Origin: an uncultured Actinomycetes bacterium
GTDB lineage: Bacteria; Actinomycetota; Coriobacteriia; Coriobacteriales; Atopobiaceae
Length of the DNA: 47,827 nt
Assembly: GCA_900318935.1 (NCBI GenBank)
Contig: ONMP01000002.1
Location: forward strand, 1 to 47,827
Reading direction: 5' to 3'
This document shows positions 45,085 through 47,827 of the stretch, one piece after another. The notes under the pieces were generated by a model, which was given only the letters and a program-made list of their open reading frames with translations, was not told the origin of the DNA and ran no database searches. The position numbers and the translations under genes were made by a program. Each line of letters starts with the position of its first letter. Positions within the stretch are counted from its first letter, which is position 1.

Positions 45085-45295
45085 TCGATATTGCCATCGA
45101 GCCTCAGGGAGGCTTGTGGCAGTTCGCTTCCTCGACACCTCTCATGAAGCTGGCGAGAGTCTCATAATCTGGGCCAAGTACCGCCATGCGTGCCACGCTG
45201 ATGACATGGAGGAGCTCTTTTCCGAGGTCTGCGAGGCGGACGGAGTAGCCGTCGAGCCGGTGCTCGACATGGATACTCCCCTCGAAATCTATCTC
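45085..45295 (+). pseudogene. Remnant of an RlmD/TrmA-type RNA methyltransferase
   Basis: Pieces match the N-terminus of the intact gene at 35454: FDIAIEPQGGLWQF against CPIAKRCGGCELL, then in another frame HACHADDMEELFSEVCEADGVAVEPVLDMDTPLE against KQHAMNELFAEVCAADEVSVEAIRGMDVPL. The iron-sulphur cysteines are lost and at least one frameshift is present. The remaining three-quarters of the gene is missing. It looks like an old duplicate broken by the rearrangements to its right. Confidence 0.65.
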
Positions 45296-45486
45296 CCTAG
45301 CATGCCAGCGGCTGCGTGATCTTTCTCTTTTTGCTCGTACATGCGCTTGTCTGCCAACTCAAACAAGGTGGCGAAACTCTCGCTGTCCGTCTCCTCGGCA
45401 AAGGCATGGCCAACGGAAACGCTAATCGATTCCCGCTTCGTCGCCGAGTTGAAACGATTGATGCGGCCTCTGATGTCGTCCTCAGT
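45289..45486 (-). pseudogene. C-terminal fragment of a GGDEF (diguanylate cyclase) protein
   Basis: About 65 residues: INRFNSATKRESISVSVGHA, then SFATLFELADKRMYEQKEKD, the last strands and helix of a GGDEF domain. The upstream part with the GGDEF motif itself is absent; the fragment is cut off at about 45487, where IS1182-like sequence begins. It cannot make c-di-GMP. Confidence 0.75.
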
Positions 45487-45514
45487 GCAGCCCCCCCCAC
45501 AGGCCGTCCGAAAA

Positions 45515-46153
45515 CTAGATTCCGGCTGGTAACAGCACCCGTCGCCGAAATACGGCCGCAGGATGCCAAGCCGGCCCAAATGTGCCAAGGATGCGCCGCG
45601 GCCAAGAAGGGGTATGGGAGGCGGCCCCTCCCATGATCCCCATCAGCCCCTCGAACCCCAGCAGGTTCGCGGCGCGCGTCAGGTTGTAGCCCAGGCACAT
45701 GAGCGAGAACTCCGCCTCGACCTTCTCCAGGCCGCGCAGGAGGAAGTGGTCGCAGCCCATGGCGCGCTTCATGGTGCCGAAGGGATGCTCGGATATCCCC
45801 ATGCGCAGCGTCGTCTTGGAGAGGTCCGGCACGAGCGTGAGGACGACGACCTTCGCGGTCTCGTAGTGGTACCTCCCCTTGGCGACGCCCGACCTGTCCG
45901 GCTTCGTCCCCGCGGCCTCGTGCCAGGGGCGGCACGGCTTCTCCAGCTGGTCCTTCGTGAAGTCGACCTCCTTCCACTCCTGCCTGCCCCTGAAGCACCT
46001 GTCGCGGTGCGGGCACCTCCTGCACGCCGTCTTGTTCGCGTAGCGTATGGCGCCCGACCTCTTGACCGACTTCTGGCGCAGGGTCTCCCCGGCCGGGCAC
46101 ACGACCAGATTGCGGGCCGGGTCGCGCACGAAGTAGCCTGTAGAGCGGCGCAC
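45515..46153 (-). pseudogene. IS1182-family transposase, 5'-truncated
   Basis: About 210 residues, the C-terminal half only: VVCPAGETLRQKS, a CxxC/C zinc-like cluster (CRRCPHRDRC), then SEHPFGTMKRAMGCDHFLLRGLEKVEAEFSLMCLGYNLTRA, the IS1182 end signature with its catalytic Glu region. A stop codon lies directly before the GTG at 46153, and the N-terminal domains are missing, replaced by the adjacent element. Not functional. Confidence 0.85.
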
Positions 46154-46294
46154 TCACAGATACGATTTCGGCCCCCGACGGCGAATTGAGTCACAAGGCT
46201 CGACGGCCGCACATTAGATAGTCTGACGCCAGGCGGCGCGACAGAGACGCCTCCCCCGGCACGGGCGGGCGCGCGTGGCGCCGCCCGGGGGCTG

Positions 46295-46900
46295 GTGAAG
46301 ATGATACTAGGCATCGAGGGCGGGTGCAACGACCCCGCGCTGGCCAGGACCGAGTGCCCCGCCTGCGGCGCGCGCGGGCGCCTCAGGCCGCACTCGCCGT
46401 ACCGCCGCGGCCTCGAGGACCTGGAGGGCGGAGCGCCCGTCTTCCGGAGGGTGACCATAGAGCGCGTGAGGTGCGCGTCCTGCGGGGCGACCCACGCGCT
46501 CATCCCGCCCAACGTCTCGCCCTACAGGCAGAGGTCCGTGCGGCTGATGGGCGCGATCGCCCGCGCCAGGCTGTCCGGCTCGACGGTGGAGGCCGTCGGG
46601 TCCGCCTACGGCATAGGCCCGAGGTCGCTCTACAGGGTCATGAGGTGCCTGCCCGCGCTGCTCGTCGCGCTCGCCTCCGTCACCGGCCGCGCCCACCCGG
46701 CCCCGTCGGCCGCCCGGGCGTGCGCCTGCCCAAGGTTCCGCGCCTCCGCCGCCCGCGCCTGCGCCGCCTCCCTCGGGCTCGGCCCCTTCCAGGGCGTCAC
46801 GATGCGCAATCCGCCGCCGTGCGGCCCCTCCCCGCGGGGCGCCTTTACATGGGACGCCAATTCACCGCCGCCCCGCCGCCCGCTACCCTCCTCCCCGTAG
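46295..46900 (+). CDS. DUF6431-type zinc-ribbon protein of a transposon
   Basis: 201 residues from a GTG at 46295 (ATG at 46301 possible). The N-terminus has a zinc ribbon (CPACGARGRLRPH ... RVRCASCGATHALIPP) and a short helical DNA-binding segment (GSTVEAVGSAYGIGPRSLYRVM); the C-terminus is low-complexity Ala/Pro. Proteins of this kind are found next to DDE integrases in Actinobacteria and Firmicutes, possibly as target-site or end-binding accessory factors. It lies 31 bases before the transposase. Confidence 0.65.
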   Translation: MKMILGIEGGCNDPALARTECPACGARGRLRPHSPYRRGLEDLEGGAPVFRRVTIERVRCASCGATHALIPPNVSPYRQRSVRLMGAIARARLSGSTVEAVGSAYGIGPRSLYRVMRCLPALLVALASVTGRAHPAPSAARACACPRFRASAARACAASLGLGPFQGVTMRNPPPCGPSPRGAFTWDANSPPPRRPLPSSP

Positions 46901-46931
46901 GCGAGATCCCCGGAAAGAGAGGAGACAGGAC

Positions 46932-47810
46932 ATGGTCATGCCCAAGAGGGGGGACGCGGACGAGGTCGCGATGCTGCGGTTCTCGCTCATAGCGCCGGTC
47001 ATCAACGGCACCTACACCCAGCCGAGCAAGGCGGCGTACTTCCGCGACGTCGCGGAGCGGCCGGTCGCGCTGCCGGACGGCACGGTCCGCTACTTCAACC
47101 CGAACACGCTGGCGACCTGGGAGAGCCGCTACCGCAGGCTCGGCTTCGACGGCCTCGTGCGCTCCGGCAGGGGCGACGCGGGCAGGTCGCGCAAGATCGG
47201 GCCCGAGGTCGGCGAGGCGATACGCGCGCTCAGGGAGGCCCACCCCAGGATGAACTGCGTGGAGATGCGGCTGCGCCTCATCGCCGACGGCACCATAGCC
47301 GCCTCCGACTTCTCCGACAGCACGATCCAGCGGTGGGTCAGGGCCAACCTGCCCCGCGGCGCCGCGAACCCCAGGCTCAGGGACAGGAGGGCCTTCGAGG
47401 AGGAGTGGGCGAACGGCATGTGGCAGGCCGACACGATGTACGGCCCCCACGTGGCAATGCCCGACGGCACGGTCGGCCGCGCCTACCTGCAGATGGTGAT
47501 CGACGACAAGAGCCGCATGGTCGTGGCCGCCCGCTTCGCGCGGAGCGACTCCGGCGCGAACTTCCTCGTGCTGCTCAAGGGGGCGGTGGCGACCTACGGC
47601 GTCCCGCGCAAGCTCTACGTGGACAACGGCGCGGCCTACTCCAACGCCCAGCTCACGGGCGCGTGCGGCAGGATCGGCTGCGTGCTCATACACACCAAGG
47701 TCCGCGACGGCGCGAGCAAGGGCAAGATCTTATGCGACGCATCGTTTTATCCGCACGTTCCGGCGAAGCCGCAGGCCAGGGCGCTGGCAATGGCCAAGAC
47801 GTGCGGATAA
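46932..47810 (+). pseudogene. DDE (rve-type) transposase interrupted before its catalytic Glu
   Basis: GAGAGGAGACAGG precedes the ATG. An N-terminal helix-turn-helix region (FNPNTLATWESRYRRLGFDGLVR) and a second DNA-binding part are followed by the integrase core: WQADTMYGP with the first Asp and VDNGAAYSN with the second. The frame stays normal to KGKI (47727-47729); the family then continues with E-R-F-F, giving the third catalytic residue. Here the next codon is TTA and a foreign 27-residue tail follows. It therefore lacks the DDE Glu and should be inactive. Confidence 0.8.
47747..47810. repeat. Inverted repeat at the right window edge
   Basis: TTATCCGCACGT (47747-47758) and ACGTGCGGATAA (47799-47810) are exact inverses, 40 bp apart, inside the sequence that interrupts the transposase. 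This is probably one end of a third mobile element whose bulk lies beyond the window. Confidence 0.65.
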
Positions 47811-47827
47811 TCATGCGCCTATAGTCC

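Larger units (their letters stand above)
45487..47827. mobile_element. Nested insertion sequences
   Basis: An IS1182-like element entered a GGDEF gene (junction about 45487-45515). Its transposase was later cut at about 46141-46160 by a second element carrying a DUF6431 protein and a DDE transposase. That transposase is in turn interrupted at 47729/47730 by sequence running to the window end. GC content here is far above that of the neighbourhood. Confidence 0.7.

Noticed and set aside
45297..46157. 286-codon minus-strand frame
   Set aside because: It is a shadow of the IS1182-like transposase frame, low complexity (Arg/Gly/Pro-rich).
47730..47827. Integron attC site
   Set aside because: The inverted repeat resembles a folded site but lacks the R/L box consensus, and no integron integrase is seen; a transposon end is more likely.

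Overview
The window looks like chromosomal DNA from a member of the Coriobacteriia (Actinobacteria), probably a gut or rumen anaerobe. This rests on high GC with C/G-ending codons, Tat-dependent lipoproteins, a secreted protease with ChW-type repeats, a rubrerythrin, an EF-G-like second translocase, and a paralogous nuclease-fold family of a kind I associate with that class. I cannot name the genus. Both ends lie in repetitive DNA: the left edge cuts a tandem-repeat adhesin gene and the right edge cuts nested insertion sequences. The window may therefore be a whole assembly contig.

Layout. 1-8042 (-): a giant surface adhesin of at least 2680 aa, with its C-terminus beyond the window. 8043-8538: its upstream region, with a hairpin and four regularly spaced CACA-N5-TGTG sites. 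8539-9708 (-): an Rpn-type nuclease/transposase with a possible internal translation start. 9709-10942: about 1.2 kb without genes, holding two families of ~30-bp repeats in head-to-head arrays. 10943-12826 (+): a Tat lipoprotein GH13 alpha-glucosidase. 12909-15138 (-): an OmpR-type two-component system. 15221-16694 (-): a TSCPD protein overlapping a Tat lipoprotein. 17016-18056 (+): a nuclease-fold protein preceded by a 20-bp inverted repeat. 18079-22409 (-): argG, a 38-codon small ORF, argH and purB. 22754-28231 (+): a stress-type operon of a membrane coiled-coil protein, two tandem solute-binding/VWA lipoprotein-like paralogues and a TelA-family protein. 28308-31442 (-): a GGDEF-EAL-PAS-GGDEF protein. 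Then tRNA-Lys, rubrerythrin, an EF-G-like GTPase, a PepSY protein, an RlmD/TrmA-type RNA methyltransferase, a small lipoprotein, a hybrid histidine kinase with two receiver domains, and a papain-family surface protease.

43517-47827 is a decaying accessory zone. It holds a second nuclease-fold paralogue, frameshifted at a GA dinucleotide tract and preceded by its own 17-bp inverted repeat. It also holds remnants of an RNA methyltransferase and a GGDEF protein, a 5'-truncated IS1182-like transposase, and a DUF6431-plus-DDE element whose transposase is broken just before its expected catalytic Glu.

The strongest leads for something undescribed are four. First, the nuclease-fold family, whose two members each sit behind a different, perfect, long inverted repeat, one of them switchable by a dinucleotide tract. 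Second, the SBP-VWA/SBP-VWA/TelA operon. Third, the two head-to-head 30-bp repeat arrays at 9989-10711. Fourth, the Rpn gene with an internal start. All functional statements are inferred from sequence reading alone; no database search was run.
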